The notes below the pieces were generated by a model that was given only the letters and a program-made list of their open reading frames with translations, ran no database searches and was not told where the DNA came from. Made by a program: the position numbers and the translations under genes. DNA of 64,000 bases from Campylobacterota bacterium (GTDB taxonomy: Bacteria > Campylobacterota > Campylobacteria > Campylobacterales > Nitratiruptoraceae): contig WGAT01000071.1 in NCBI GenBank assembly GCA_015494715.1, positions 1 to 64,000 of the forward strand. The letters run 5' to 3'. This document shows, one piece after another, positions 53,100-62,555 of this stretch. Numbering within the stretch: position 1 is the stretch's first letter; every line of letters begins with the position of its first letter.

Positions 53100-53954
53100 A
53101 TGGCAAACAAACGAATGGAAGAGAAGCAAGAGGTAACCCAAAAGGTTCAAGAGGCCAAAGATCAATACGTAGGCAAAAAAGATCAAGAGATCTCCCAAGA
53201 AGCGGTTGAAGCGGTCAATATGATGGTAGAGGTGATCGAGCACCTCAAGGAAAAAGATAAGCAAAAAGCCCTTGAGACTATCGAAAAAGTCCTCGGTAAA
53301 CTAGAGGTTCAAATCAGAAGAGAGCCCGAGCTTCAACTTGTACCGGTAAATGTACAAGAGCAGATCATTGACTTCCCGGGTACAATAGAAGATGCCGTTG
53401 CGGCTAGAAAAGTGGTTCAAAAGCTGCTTAAAGAAGAGGAAGTACAAAAAGCAAGAGATATTATGCTCAATCTTGCGAGCGAGCTTGATATTATCGTTAC
53501 GGCACTGCCTATCGTCACCTATCCAGAAGCGATCAAAGCTATCATTCCTCTTATCGAAGAGGATAAATTTGACGAGGCTATCGCTTTGTTGGTGGAAGTT
53601 CTTGAGACACTTGTTGTCGAAAAGATCGTCATTCCGTTGCCAATTCTCAGAGCGGAGCAAGCGATTATTCGAGCCAGCGAGCTCACAAAAGACAAAGAGG
53701 CGCAAAACAAAGAGGAGCTCAAAGAGTTGCTCGCATACGCAAAAGAGCAGCTGCTACTCGCACAAGCTTTGGGCTATGGCAAAGTCAAAGAGGATTACAA
53801 ACCGCTTCTTGATGAGATCGAAAAAATCCAAAAAGCGCTAGAGAGCGGAGAGAGCACCAAAAACATTTTTGAAAATCTTCGCAATATGCTCACCTCTTTT
53901 ATGGGAGGTTTCAACAAACCCAAAGCTCCCACACAGATGCCAAAAAGCGAATAA
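53100..53954 (+). CDS. YfdX family protein
   Basis: SQEAVEAVNMMVEVIEHLKEKDKQKALETIEKVLGKLEVQIRREPELQLVPVNVQEQIIDFPG...KARDIMLNLASELDIIVTALP; start AAGGAG RBS. Confidence 0.85.
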   Translation: MANKRMEEKQEVTQKVQEAKDQYVGKKDQEISQEAVEAVNMMVEVIEHLKEKDKQKALETIEKVLGKLEVQIRREPELQLVPVNVQEQIIDFPGTIEDAVAARKVVQKLLKEEEVQKARDIMLNLASELDIIVTALPIVTYPEAIKAIIPLIEEDKFDEAIALLVEVLETLVVEKIVIPLPILRAEQAIIRASELTKDKEAQNKEELKELLAYAKEQLLLAQALGYGKVKEDYKPLLDEIEKIQKALESGESTKNIFENLRNMLTSFMGGFNKPKAPTQMPKSE

Positions 53955-54007
53955 TACGCACTGGCTTCCCTCGACCGGGATCTTGATCCGACTCAAAGAG
54001 AACAAAA

Positions 54008-54038
54008 GCGCGGGGTTTAGGCCCTGCGCCTCTTTTCT
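54008..54038 (+). terminator. Intrinsic terminator downstream of the yfdX-like gene
   Basis: GCGCgGGG-tttagg-CCCtGCGC stem followed by CTCTTTTCT. Confidence 0.6.
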
Positions 54039-54124
54039 CCAATACCTCTTTCCTTACATTTGGCCAAGCCTAGGTTTAAACTTTGCTATTTAGCGATTAA
54101 GAAAAATTTGAAGCGGCTCAACGC

Positions 54125-55078
54125 TCAGTAACGCAACCCCATTTTAGCCAATGCGGCTCTAATAGCTCGCATTTGAGCGTTTTTGTTAGCACACCACTTT
54201 GGAGCCAAGAGGGTGCTATCGCCAATTCCTGCCGTCACACGCTGGACGATCATATCCCGAGGCAGTATCTCAAAGGCTTTTTGTAAAGTATCTATATACT
54301 CTTCAAGAGTGATGGGGGTAAAGCGTCCCTTTAAAAAGTCTGCGGCCAGAGCCGTATTTTTGACCACATAAAGCGGATGGATCTTGACCGAGTCGATCCC
54401 CCACTCCACCGCTTTTTGGACGGTGGTAAGCATCATTTCTTGGCTCTCCCCCGGCAATCCAAAGATCAAGTGGCCACAGACTTTAAGCCCCTTGTCTTTA
54501 CTTTTTTTTATCCATCGCTCAACGCTGGCAACATCATGTCCGCGGTTGATACGCTCAAGCGTCGTATCAAATACACTTTGTATCCCATACTCGATCCAGA
54601 TTTCACGATCTTTGGAGAGCTCCACCAAATAATCAAGGATCTCTTCGGTGACGCTATCGCTTCTTGTACCGATACTAAGCCCTACACATTTAGGCTGAAT
54701 AAGAGCCTTTTCATATAGGCGTTTAAGGGTATCAAAAGGGGCGTAGGTATTGGTAAAAGCTTGAAAGTAGGCCAAAAAAGCCTCATAGCCCCTAGACTCG
54801 TAATAACCCGCAGTAGCTTGGTATTGATGTGCAATCTCTTGGAGTTGACGATCTAAAAGAGGATTTTCTTTAGAATCTGGACTGAGGAAAACTTTCTTCG
54901 TCCTTGCCAGATTGGGGCTAAAAGATTCGTTTTCGCAAAAGGTACATCCCCCCTTAGCTACCCGTCCATCAATATTGGGACAGGTAAAGCCAGAGAGCCC
55001 TAGAGGTATCTTTTTAACACGCTTTTTGTAGCGCCGCTTTAGATAGCGACCAAAGGTGAGGACATCACGCACGCTCAT
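54125..55078 (-). CDS. TIGR01212-type radical SAM protein
   Basis: TFGRYLKRRYKKRVKKIPLGLSGFTCPNIDGRVAKGGCTFCENESFSP; IEYGIQSVFDTTLERINRGHD; HPLYVVKNT. Confidence 0.93.
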   Translation of the reverse strand: MSVRDVLTFGRYLKRRYKKRVKKIPLGLSGFTCPNIDGRVAKGGCTFCENESFSPNLARTKKVFLSPDSKENPLLDRQLQEIAHQYQATAGYYESRGYEAFLAYFQAFTNTYAPFDTLKRLYEKALIQPKCVGLSIGTRSDSVTEEILDYLVELSKDREIWIEYGIQSVFDTTLERINRGHDVASVERWIKKSKDKGLKVCGHLIFGLPGESQEMMLTTVQKAVEWGIDSVKIHPLYVVKNTALAADFLKGRFTPITLEEYIDTLQKAFEILPRDMIVQRVTAGIGDSTLLAPKWCANKNAQMRAIRAALAKMGLRY

Positions 55079-56418
55079 GCATCCTTTGGAAGTACCGGAT
55101 AGTTGCCGTCAAAACAGGCCATACAATAGCTCAGATCATTACCCACACTACGCAAAAGGCCCTCAATAGAAAGATAGGCCAAAGTATCGGCTCCAATATA
55201 CTTTCTCGTTTCCTCCACGCTCATTCGTGAGCTAATCAACTCCTCTTTGGTTGGCGTATCGACTCCATAATAACAAGGCCCCGTGGTAGGAGGAGCCGAT
55301 ATTCTCATATGGACCTCTTTGGCACCAAACTCTTTGAGGATAGAGACAATTTTTCTACTCGTGGTCCCTCGTACGATGCTATCGTCTATGACGATGAGCC
55401 GTTTGCCTTTAATCACCTCTTTGATTGGATTGAGCTTCATCTTCACCTTAAGATCTCTGATCTCTTGCGTAGGTTCGATGAAAGTACGGCCTACATAGTG
55501 GTTTCTAATAATTCCAAGCTCAAAGGGTATTTTGCTCGCTTTAGAGTAACCAATAGCCGCGGCTACCCCGCTATCGGGCACAGGGATCACCATATCGGCC
55601 GCAACTGGATACTCTTTTGCCAACTCTTGCCCCATCGCTTTACGAAGCTTGTAGACATTTTTACCGAAAATATCGCTATCGGGCCTGGCAAAATAGATAT
55701 ATTCAAAGATACATTTAGTAGGCGTAGGTTCAAAGACTTGAATACTTCTTGGCTCTTCCCCCTCCTCAAAAACCACCAATTCTCCGGGTCTAATATCTCG
55801 CACATATTCCGCCCCTATCAGATCAAAGGCACAAGTCTCGCTGGCCACTACCCAACCATTGCCCAGCCGTCCCATCACAAGAGGGCGAAAGCCATGGGGG
55901 TCTCGCATCGCAAACATCTTTTTACGGCTCAAAAGCACCATCGAGTAGGCCCCCTCGATCTTGTGCAAAGCCTCAATGATACGATCGTACAAGTGCTCTT
56001 TTTGGCTGCGGGCGATCAGATGGATAATGTTTTCCGTATCCATAAAGGTTTGAAAGATCGCCCCTTCTTTGATGAGCTCCTTGCGTACGACCTTGGCGTT
56101 GGTGAGATTGCCGTTGTGCACCACTGCGATTTGACCCAAATCGTATCTGGCAAAAATTGGCTGAGCGTCTAGTACAGAATCCTCACCGGCAGTGGAGTAT
56201 CTCGTATGCCCTACGGCGCTGTTGCCTATGAGTTTGGAGAGCTTTTTCTCGTCAAAAACCTGCGTCACAAGCCCCCTGCCTTTGGCAATATGGATCCGCT
56301 CCCCGTCGCTGCTGGCAATCCCCGCTGCCTCCTGGCCCCTATGCTGGAGACTAAAAAGACCAAAATAGGCGTATTTGGCCGCCTCAGGGACGTTAAAAAG
56401 TCCTATGACCGAGCACAT
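55075..56418 (-). CDS. purF: amidophosphoribosyltransferase
   Basis: MCSVIGLFNVPEAAKYAYFGLFSLQHRGQEAAGIASSDG; VIPVPDSGVAAAIGYS; LIVIDDSIVRGTTSRKIV. Confidence 0.97.
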   Translation of the reverse strand: MCSVIGLFNVPEAAKYAYFGLFSLQHRGQEAAGIASSDGERIHIAKGRGLVTQVFDEKKLSKLIGNSAVGHTRYSTAGEDSVLDAQPIFARYDLGQIAVVHNGNLTNAKVVRKELIKEGAIFQTFMDTENIIHLIARSQKEHLYDRIIEALHKIEGAYSMVLLSRKKMFAMRDPHGFRPLVMGRLGNGWVVASETCAFDLIGAEYVRDIRPGELVVFEEGEEPRSIQVFEPTPTKCIFEYIYFARPDSDIFGKNVYKLRKAMGQELAKEYPVAADMVIPVPDSGVAAAIGYSKASKIPFELGIIRNHYVGRTFIEPTQEIRDLKVKMKLNPIKEVIKGKRLIVIDDSIVRGTTSRKIVSILKEFGAKEVHMRISAPPTTGPCYYGVDTPTKEELISSRMSVEETRKYIGADTLAYLSIEGLLRSVGNDLSYCMACFDGNYPVLPKDA

Positions 56419-56419
56419 A

Positions 56420-57187
56420 TCACAGCCCCAAGCAATCGTCTATCGTATAGAGCCCCGGTTCTTGGGAGACGAGCCACTTGGCCGCTTTGATAGCCCCCTT
56501 GGCAAAGGTATCTCTGCTCGTGGCGGTATGACCCAGTTCCAAATACTCCCCATCATTGTAAAAGCCAACGGTATGGCGACCGACTATGTCGCCGCCTCGA
56601 AGAGCAAAAACCCCAATTTCTTCTTTTTTGCGCTCCCCGATATTGCCGTCTCTGCCACTGACTCGCACCTCATCTAGATCCCAACCCCTCGCCCTTGCCG
56701 CATACTCCGCAAGAGTCAAGGCCGTACCGCTTGGGGCATCCTTTTTGTGTCGGTGGTGCATCTCCACGATCTCGATATCAAAATCTCTTAGTTTCTCGCT
56801 CGTCATGGCCACAAGACGCTTCAAGATAGCGATACCCAAACTCATATTGGTAGCGTAGAGCACCGGCGCTTTTAGGGAGAGCTCTTTGATAAGGTTTTGC
56901 TGATGCTGGCTTAGTCCCGTCGTACCGCTTACCAAAGGTTTTGGAGTAATAAGGAGCCGCTCCACCAACGCCTCGGTACCTTCTGGCAAAGTAAAGTCGA
57001 TAATCACGTCGCTATGTTCAATGAGCGTATCGATGTCGTTGGTCACCACCGCTTCTGGCACCTCCATATCGATACCCTCTAGCACATGCACCGCACTGAC
57101 TTTGGCCACATCGTCTTTTTTGAGATTTTGAATAAGCAAACTGCCTACCCGTCCGCTTCCTCCATAGATTCCTACATTCAACATCAC
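56420..57187 (-). CDS. dapB: 4-hydroxy-tetrahydrodipicolinate reductase
   Basis: [63 protein letters not shown]. Confidence 0.96.
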   Translation of the reverse strand: MMLNVGIYGGSGRVGSLLIQNLKKDDVAKVSAVHVLEGIDMEVPEAVVTNDIDTLIEHSDVIIDFTLPEGTEALVERLLITPKPLVSGTTGLSQHQQNLIKELSLKAPVLYATNMSLGIAILKRLVAMTSEKLRDFDIEIVEMHHRHKKDAPSGTALTLAEYAARARGWDLDEVRVSGRDGNIGERKKEEIGVFALRGGDIVGRHTVGFYNDGEYLELGHTATSRDTFAKGAIKAAKWLVSQEPGLYTIDDCLGL

Positions 57188-58119
57188 TCCCCTCCTCTTT
57201 CTACATATCCAATCGCATCAATGGCAGCCGTCGCTCCATCCGCGGCGGCACAGACTACCTGTTTGGGCGCATCTTGGCGTATATCACCCGCAGCATAAAG
57301 ACCCGGTACACTTGTGCGCATCCTTAGATCCACCACTACTTCTCCCCACTGATTCACCCTGCACAAAAAGCTGCCATCTGCTTGCTTGAGTACCTCGTTG
57401 TTGACTTTCATCCCTACAAAAACAAACAGGCCCGGGACTTTGAGATCTATGCGTCTGCCCTGCTGGTCGATGATAATACCTTGCAGCCCCCTCTCATCCC
57501 CATAGGCTTTGACTACGGTAGCGTTTAAAATAAGTTCGATCTTTGGGTTTTCCAGTACTTTTTTGACAGTCGTAGGAGCCGCACGAAATTTGTCCCTTCG
57601 ATGGATGAGATAGACTTTAGAAGCGATCTTGGCCAGATACAAAGCCTCTTCCAAAGCCGTATCGCCCCCGCCAAGTACCGCTACTTCTTGATCCTTGTAA
57701 AAAAAGCCGTCACAGGTAGCACACGTACTTATCCCTTTGCCCAAAAACTCCTCTTCCCCCTCGAAGCCGGCTCGCTTTGGCGTACTGCCAGTGGCAATGA
57801 TAACCGACTTGGCTTCTTGCTCCTTGCCAGATGCGAGCTCCACTACAAAGCCCTCTTCACCTTTTCGCACCCTTTTGACCTCATCCATCTCATACTTCAA
57901 TCCAAAGCGCATCGCCTGCTTTGGCCAACACTCCATCAGCTCTATCCCACTGACCGGCTCGCAGATACCCGGGTAATTCTCCACTTCGCTACTGAGCGTA
58001 ATTTGGCCTCCTGGCATTCCCTTTTCATACATCACAACATTTTCCAGCCCGCCTCTTGTGGCATACAAACCCGCCGTCAATCCCGCAGGCCCTCCTCCGA
58101 TAATCGCAAGATCTAGCAT
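57184..58119 (-). CDS. trxB: thioredoxin-disulfide reductase
   Basis: [71 protein letters not shown]. Confidence 0.96.
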   Translation of the reverse strand: MLDLAIIGGGPAGLTAGLYATRGGLENVVMYEKGMPGGQITLSSEVENYPGICEPVSGIELMECWPKQAMRFGLKYEMDEVKRVRKGEEGFVVELASGKEQEAKSVIIATGSTPKRAGFEGEEEFLGKGISTCATCDGFFYKDQEVAVLGGGDTALEEALYLAKIASKVYLIHRRDKFRAAPTTVKKVLENPKIELILNATVVKAYGDERGLQGIIIDQQGRRIDLKVPGLFVFVGMKVNNEVLKQADGSFLCRVNQWGEVVVDLRMRTSVPGLYAAGDIRQDAPKQVVCAAADGATAAIDAIGYVERGGE

Positions 58120-58218
58120 ATCTATCCTTTGTGATCGCTTTGCAATATACCCAAGTATACTCCAAAGCGATCAGTGAAAAAAGATGTAGGGTGTGGGCAA
58201 AAGCCCACGAAGAAAGAA

Positions 58219-58542
58219 TTAAGAAAGAAGAGCGTCAAGTTTTTGTTTGAATACATCTTTGCTAGCCGCCCCTACCATCTGGTCGACCAACTCGCCATTT
58301 TTAAAAAACAAAATGGTAGGGATGGATCGAATGCCGTATCGAATAGCGATATCTTGCTCTTCGTCGGTGTTCACTTTCGCAATAACCGCTTTGCCCTCAT
58401 ACTCTTCGGCAAGCTCATCGATAATTGGGGCGATCATTCTACAAGGCCCGCACCAAGGCGCCCAAAAATCCACCATTACTACATCATTGTTCTTAATCAC
58501 TTCATCAAAATTTGATGAGTTGAGCTCGACATATTTGCCCAT
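58219..58542 (-). CDS. trxA: thioredoxin
   Basis: MGKYVELNSSNFDEVIKNNDVVMVDFWAPWCGPCRMIAPIIDELA; WCGPC motif. Confidence 0.97.
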   Translation of the reverse strand: MGKYVELNSSNFDEVIKNNDVVMVDFWAPWCGPCRMIAPIIDELAEEYEGKAVIAKVNTDEEQDIAIRYGIRSIPTILFFKNGELVDQMVGAASKDVFKQKLDALLS

Positions 58543-58598
58543 TTTCTCTCCTTTTTTATTTTTTAAAAGCATTAAATTATACTTTATTTTTCTTAACA

Positions 58599-58937
58599 TC
58601 ACATAACGCTAAGATTTTGGACCAGCTCGCATCCGCTTCTTTTAATGAGCAGCGCATCGACCTCATAAGGCATATCCAAGTCATTTTTGAGTAAAAAATA
58701 GTCAATGGTTTTGAGTATTTTTTCCATCTTTTTTGGCGTAATGGAAAGTATGGGATCGTGATGGGTTGCGCTTTTAACCTCTATGAAATGGAGCACGCCC
58801 TCTTGAACGGCTATGATATCGATCTCTCCAAATCTTGAATGAAAATTACGCTCAAGGATACAAAATCCAAGAGCGATCAGATACTTGGCCGCCAGCTCTT
58901 CGGCCGCTTTTCCAAGTTCATAACTTCTCTTCCCCAT
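58599..58937 (-). CDS. YraN/UPF0102 family protein
   Basis: YELGKAAEELAAKYLIALGFCILERNFHSRFGEIDIIAVQEGVLHFIEVKS. Confidence 0.92.
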   Translation of the reverse strand: MGKRSYELGKAAEELAAKYLIALGFCILERNFHSRFGEIDIIAVQEGVLHFIEVKSATHHDPILSITPKKMEKILKTIDYFLLKNDLDMPYEVDALLIKRSGCELVQNLSVM

Positions 58938-60976
58938 TACAAGACTCTTACTTTGACGCTTTTAAAGCGGGCCGTCTTGACCAACTCGTCCGCTTCATCC
59001 CCAAAAAGATGGTTGATATGGCTTGAGGCGTGGTGAAAGGTTGCGTAAAGAGTGCCTCTTTTTAAGGCTTTGGAGAATTTGATCCGCAATGGGTGGGAGA
59101 TACCATATCGGCTTTGGAGTACTACTCGCTCCTTGTTTTCAAAAAACTCTTTATCCTTTACGCTCACAAGCAAGATATCCTCGGCATAGCGTTTGGCCAG
59201 TGTCTCGCAAGCCTTTGTCTGGGCAGCATTATTGTAGTGGGCGATAATGCGGCCGGTAGTAAGATAAAAGTGAGGATCGCGCCGTTCCAATAGCTCTTTC
59301 ATCATTCCCCGCAGCCAATAGGCTTTATAACGAAAACGGGCATACCCGTCCTTGGTACGAAAACGCTCTTGGTGCAAAATGGGCGTATCGCTCTTTTGTA
59401 CGGGCCACTGCAGACCCCGCAGTCTATTTTTTTCTAGCTTTTCATAGCTTGCCCCGCTGAAGCGCTGGGGCGCTACTCGTCGCACCTCCTCCCAAATCTG
59501 CCGGGAGCTCTCATAGCCAAAATCGCTATCTAGATGCTTACCGATCCCACACAGCACCTCCCAATCATCAGGCAGATCGCTTTGGATGATTGGCTGGGAG
59601 AGGTGCAGCCGCCTTTCCGCGTTGATATACACCCCGGTTTTTTCGTACGCGCTCTTGATCCCAAAGATAAAATGGGCGTATTTGGTCACCTCATTTGGAA
59701 AAATCTCGTTGACGACCAAAAGATCGAGTTTTTTCAAAGCACGCTTGACTTTCGTCTGATTGGGATGGATGTGGGCTAGATCTTCGCCCATATTAAAAAT
59801 CGCTCGGATACGCCCAACCTCGATAGCGTCGATGATATCGGGCGTCATAAGACCTTCTTTTTTGGGCTTTTGGTAATCGGGCAGATAGTAGGGCAGCATC
59901 CCCATATCGCAAGTGCCTTGGACGTTGTTTTGACCGCGCAAAGGCATAAGGCCAACCCCCTTTTGGCCGATGTTACCGGTCAAAAGGGCTAAATGAGTAA
60001 TAGCCATTACGGCATAACTGCCATCCAAATGCTCCGTTACCCCTAGTCCCCACAAAATCATACTCTTTTTATGAGCTAATTCATAGGCTACCTCGTAAAG
60101 CTTTTGAGGCAGATCCTCGTAGCCTCTGATGCGAGCAAAAATCTTCGGATCTGCCAGCTCGTCACACAAAATCGCCTCTTTATACTCTTGAAAACCTTTG
60201 CAGCGAGCCTTAATAAACTCTTTGTTTTCCCATCCATTTTCCAAGATAATGCGAGCGAGCATATTGAGTACCATCAAATTGCTCTCAAAAGGGATACTTA
60301 GATGTCTGCCAAAGCGGCTAAGCGTAATCTCGCGTACATCGATGACACTCAGGCGCACACCCTTTTTGTATGCGTCCATAATACGATTGGCTACGATCGG
60401 GTGGGCTTCGGTGGTATTAGAGCCAATAATCAAAAGGTTTTGGGTATGATAGATATCGTCGAATGGATTGGTAGCGGCCCCCTCTCCGATGGTGGTACGC
60501 ATCCCTTTAAGGCTTGGGGAGTGGCACACTCTAGCGCAGTTGTCCACATGGGGCGAGCCGATAAGCTCTCTAGCAAATTTTTGAAACACATAGCCGCTTT
60601 CGCAGCTGGTACGCGCCCCCCCTATTGCGGCAAAAGAGTCTGGGGAGTGGGTATGGATAATGGATTGGAGCTTTTTGGCCACGGCCTCGTAAGCTTCCTC
60701 ATAAGATAGAGCGTAATGCTCTTGATCAAAGGGTTCAAGACTTTTGTTGACAAACAGCTTAGGGTTGGCCTGAAAGAAACTCTTTTTTACCAAAGCAGTG
60801 CGCAAACGCTTAGGATGATACAGAAACTCCCAGCCATATCTGCCTTTGACACAAAGCTTGCCTTGGCTGACTACCCCCTCGGGCTTGGCAAAAAAACGCT
60901 CAATACGCCCCTCTTCCACCTCGGCACTTATATCGCACCCCACACCGCAATAAGTACAGACACTATCGATTATCAT
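58937..60976 (-). CDS. Molybdopterin oxidoreductase, formate-dehydrogenase alpha-like (Cys-type)
   Basis: CTYCGVGCDISAEVEEGRIERFFAKPEGVVSQGKLCVKGRYGWEFLYHPKRL; DNCARVCHSPSLKGM (Cys where SeCys occurs in FdhF); GVGLMPLRGQNNVQGTCDMG. Confidence 0.85.
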   Translation of the reverse strand: MIIDSVCTYCGVGCDISAEVEEGRIERFFAKPEGVVSQGKLCVKGRYGWEFLYHPKRLRTALVKKSFFQANPKLFVNKSLEPFDQEHYALSYEEAYEAVAKKLQSIIHTHSPDSFAAIGGARTSCESGYVFQKFARELIGSPHVDNCARVCHSPSLKGMRTTIGEGAATNPFDDIYHTQNLLIIGSNTTEAHPIVANRIMDAYKKGVRLSVIDVREITLSRFGRHLSIPFESNLMVLNMLARIILENGWENKEFIKARCKGFQEYKEAILCDELADPKIFARIRGYEDLPQKLYEVAYELAHKKSMILWGLGVTEHLDGSYAVMAITHLALLTGNIGQKGVGLMPLRGQNNVQGTCDMGMLPYYLPDYQKPKKEGLMTPDIIDAIEVGRIRAIFNMGEDLAHIHPNQTKVKRALKKLDLLVVNEIFPNEVTKYAHFIFGIKSAYEKTGVYINAERRLHLSQPIIQSDLPDDWEVLCGIGKHLDSDFGYESSRQIWEEVRRVAPQRFSGASYEKLEKNRLRGLQWPVQKSDTPILHQERFRTKDGYARFRYKAYWLRGMMKELLERRDPHFYLTTGRIIAHYNNAAQTKACETLAKRYAEDILLVSVKDKEFFENKERVVLQSRYGISHPLRIKFSKALKRGTLYATFHHASSHINHLFGDEADELVKTARFKSVKVRVL

Positions 60977-61161
60977 CACCCGCTCCTTCTTAGCTCTTAT
61001 GGTACCCAAGCCCCGATTAAACGCTAAAAAGCAGACAAAATAGTTTTATTTCAAAGAATTTTTTAACAAATTTCAAAAAGAATCTGCATCATCCGGGCAA
61101 AAACTACCCGTTGAGGCGATAAAAGAGTTAAGAGGAAGCCAATTTTCCTTAAAACTCTTTT

Positions 61162-61170
61162 TGGTATATT
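61162..61170 (+). promoter_or_regulatory. Extended -10 promoter of the second omegaRNA-like element
   Basis: CTTTTTGGTATATT, T-rich tract + TGG + TATATT (Campylobacterota sigma70 style). Confidence 0.5.
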
Positions 61171-61175
61171 CTCTC

Positions 61176-61296
61176 AAGGTTGGGGCACCAACCTTTGGCA
61201 TAGAAAAAGTAAAACCCACTCATCGTGCCAAGCAATAGTTGGACATCCCCGCTTAGAGCCAGAATACTCCGCCTGTAGACGTGGGGAGTATGTCAA
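61176..61296 (+). ncRNA. Second standalone IS200/IS605 right-end / omegaRNA-like sequence, no adjacent tnpB
   Basis: AAGGTTGG-GGCA-CCAACCTT perfect hairpin, TTGGCA/TGCCAA helix, then CCAGAATACTCCGCC...CGTGGGGAGTATGTCAA, closely resembling the widespread GAATCCCCGCC..GGCGGGGAGTATGTCAA right end of IS605/IS1341 elements. Confidence 0.65.
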
Positions 61297-62555
61297 TCCT
61301 CTATCCGAATCATTACCGGTGGCTCTTTCAAAAACTCACGGCTTTGGAGCTCTTTGAGGGCTTTTTGAATATCCTTTTCCACGCAACGATGGGTAGAGAG
61401 TAGCAACTGGGCTTGACCTTGAGCGGAGCTTTTTTGTAGCATCGATTCGATCGATATGGAGTGCTCCCCAAAAATAGAGGCGATTTTAGCTAAAATACCG
61501 GGACGATCCTCTACGAGGATACGAAGGTAGTATTTGGAGTTTATCGCCTCTTTGGGCGCTAACCTCATCCCCCATTCTAACGGTTTTTTAAAGCCGAGCA
61601 TCGGAGAGCATTTACCTCCTCTGGCGATATCGATGATATTAGATATTACGGCGCTAGCCGTCGCCTCCCCTCCGGCTCCGGGTCCGTAATACATCGTCTC
61701 GCCTACCACATCGCCAATGACGCTTATGCCGTTCATCACCCCATCGACTTTAGCGATCATTTCAGATTGAAGCACAAGTGTTGGATGGACACGCAGCTCT
61801 ACTTGATCGCCTCTTTTTTTAGCAATGCTCAAGAGCTTAATCGCGTAGCCAAACTCCTTGGCAAACTCAAAATCAAGTTTGGTGATTTTGGTAATCCCCT
61901 CTATTAAGATATCTTCGGGCTTGGCGTTAATCCCATAGGCTATGGAAGCAAGGATGAGCAATTTGTGCGCCGCATCAAAACCCTCAATATCAAAAGTAGG
62001 ATCGGCCTCGGCATAGCCAAGACGCTGAGCTTCTTGGAGCACCTCTGCAAACGCCGCCCCCTCACGGGCCATTTTGCTTAGGATATAGTTGCACGTACCA
62101 TTCATAATCCCTCGGATCGCTTCGATATGGTTGGCGCTGAGTCCTTCACGCAAAGCCTTGATGATGGGAATGCCTCCCGCTACGCTCGCCTCAAATTCAA
62201 AGGGTATGTCACCGGCAAGTTCTTGAAGCTCATAACGATGATAGGCCAGCAGCGCCTTGTTGGCCGTCACCACCGCCTTTTTGTTTTGCAAGGCGCGGCG
62301 TACCACTTCGTACGCCTCCTCGACCCCGCCCATAAGTTCTACGACAATATCGATATTTGGATCATCCGTCACCTCATACGGATCGGTAGTCAAAGGGATA
62401 TCGATATCGCGCTTTTTATCAAGACTGCGCACCACCCCCTTGACTACGCAGATCTCTTTGCCGGCTCGCGCCGTGATGATATCTTTGTTCTTTTCCAAAA
62501 CTCTCACCACGCTGCTTCCGACCGTCCCTACCCCGATAATTCCAACTCTAATCAT
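61293..62555 (-). CDS. hom: homoserine dehydrogenase
   Basis: [72 protein letters not shown]-terminal ACT domain. Confidence 0.97.
   Translation of the reverse strand: MIRVGIIGVGTVGSSVVRVLEKNKDIITARAGKEICVVKGVVRSLDKKRDIDIPLTTDPYEVTDDPNIDIVVELMGGVEEAYEVVRRALQNKKAVVTANKALLAYHRYELQELAGDIPFEFEASVAGGIPIIKALREGLSANHIEAIRGIMNGTCNYILSKMAREGAAFAEVLQEAQRLGYAEADPTFDIEGFDAAHKLLILASIAYGINAKPEDILIEGITKITKLDFEFAKEFGYAIKLLSIAKKRGDQVELRVHPTLVLQSEMIAKVDGVMNGISVIGDVVGETMYYGPGAGGEATASAVISNIIDIARGGKCSPMLGFKKPLEWGMRLAPKEAINSKYYLRILVEDRPGILAKIASIFGEHSISIESMLQKSSAQGQAQLLLSTHRCVEKDIQKALKELQSREFLKEPPVMIRIED

Noticed and set aside
55309-56172. 287-aa plus-strand ORF
   Set aside because: Antisense to purF; no plausible domain.
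60977-61160. Molybdenum cofactor riboswitch upstream of the formate-dehydrogenase-like gene
   Set aside because: A short CGGG...CCCG hairpin is present, but I could not recognise the Moco aptamer core; not supported.
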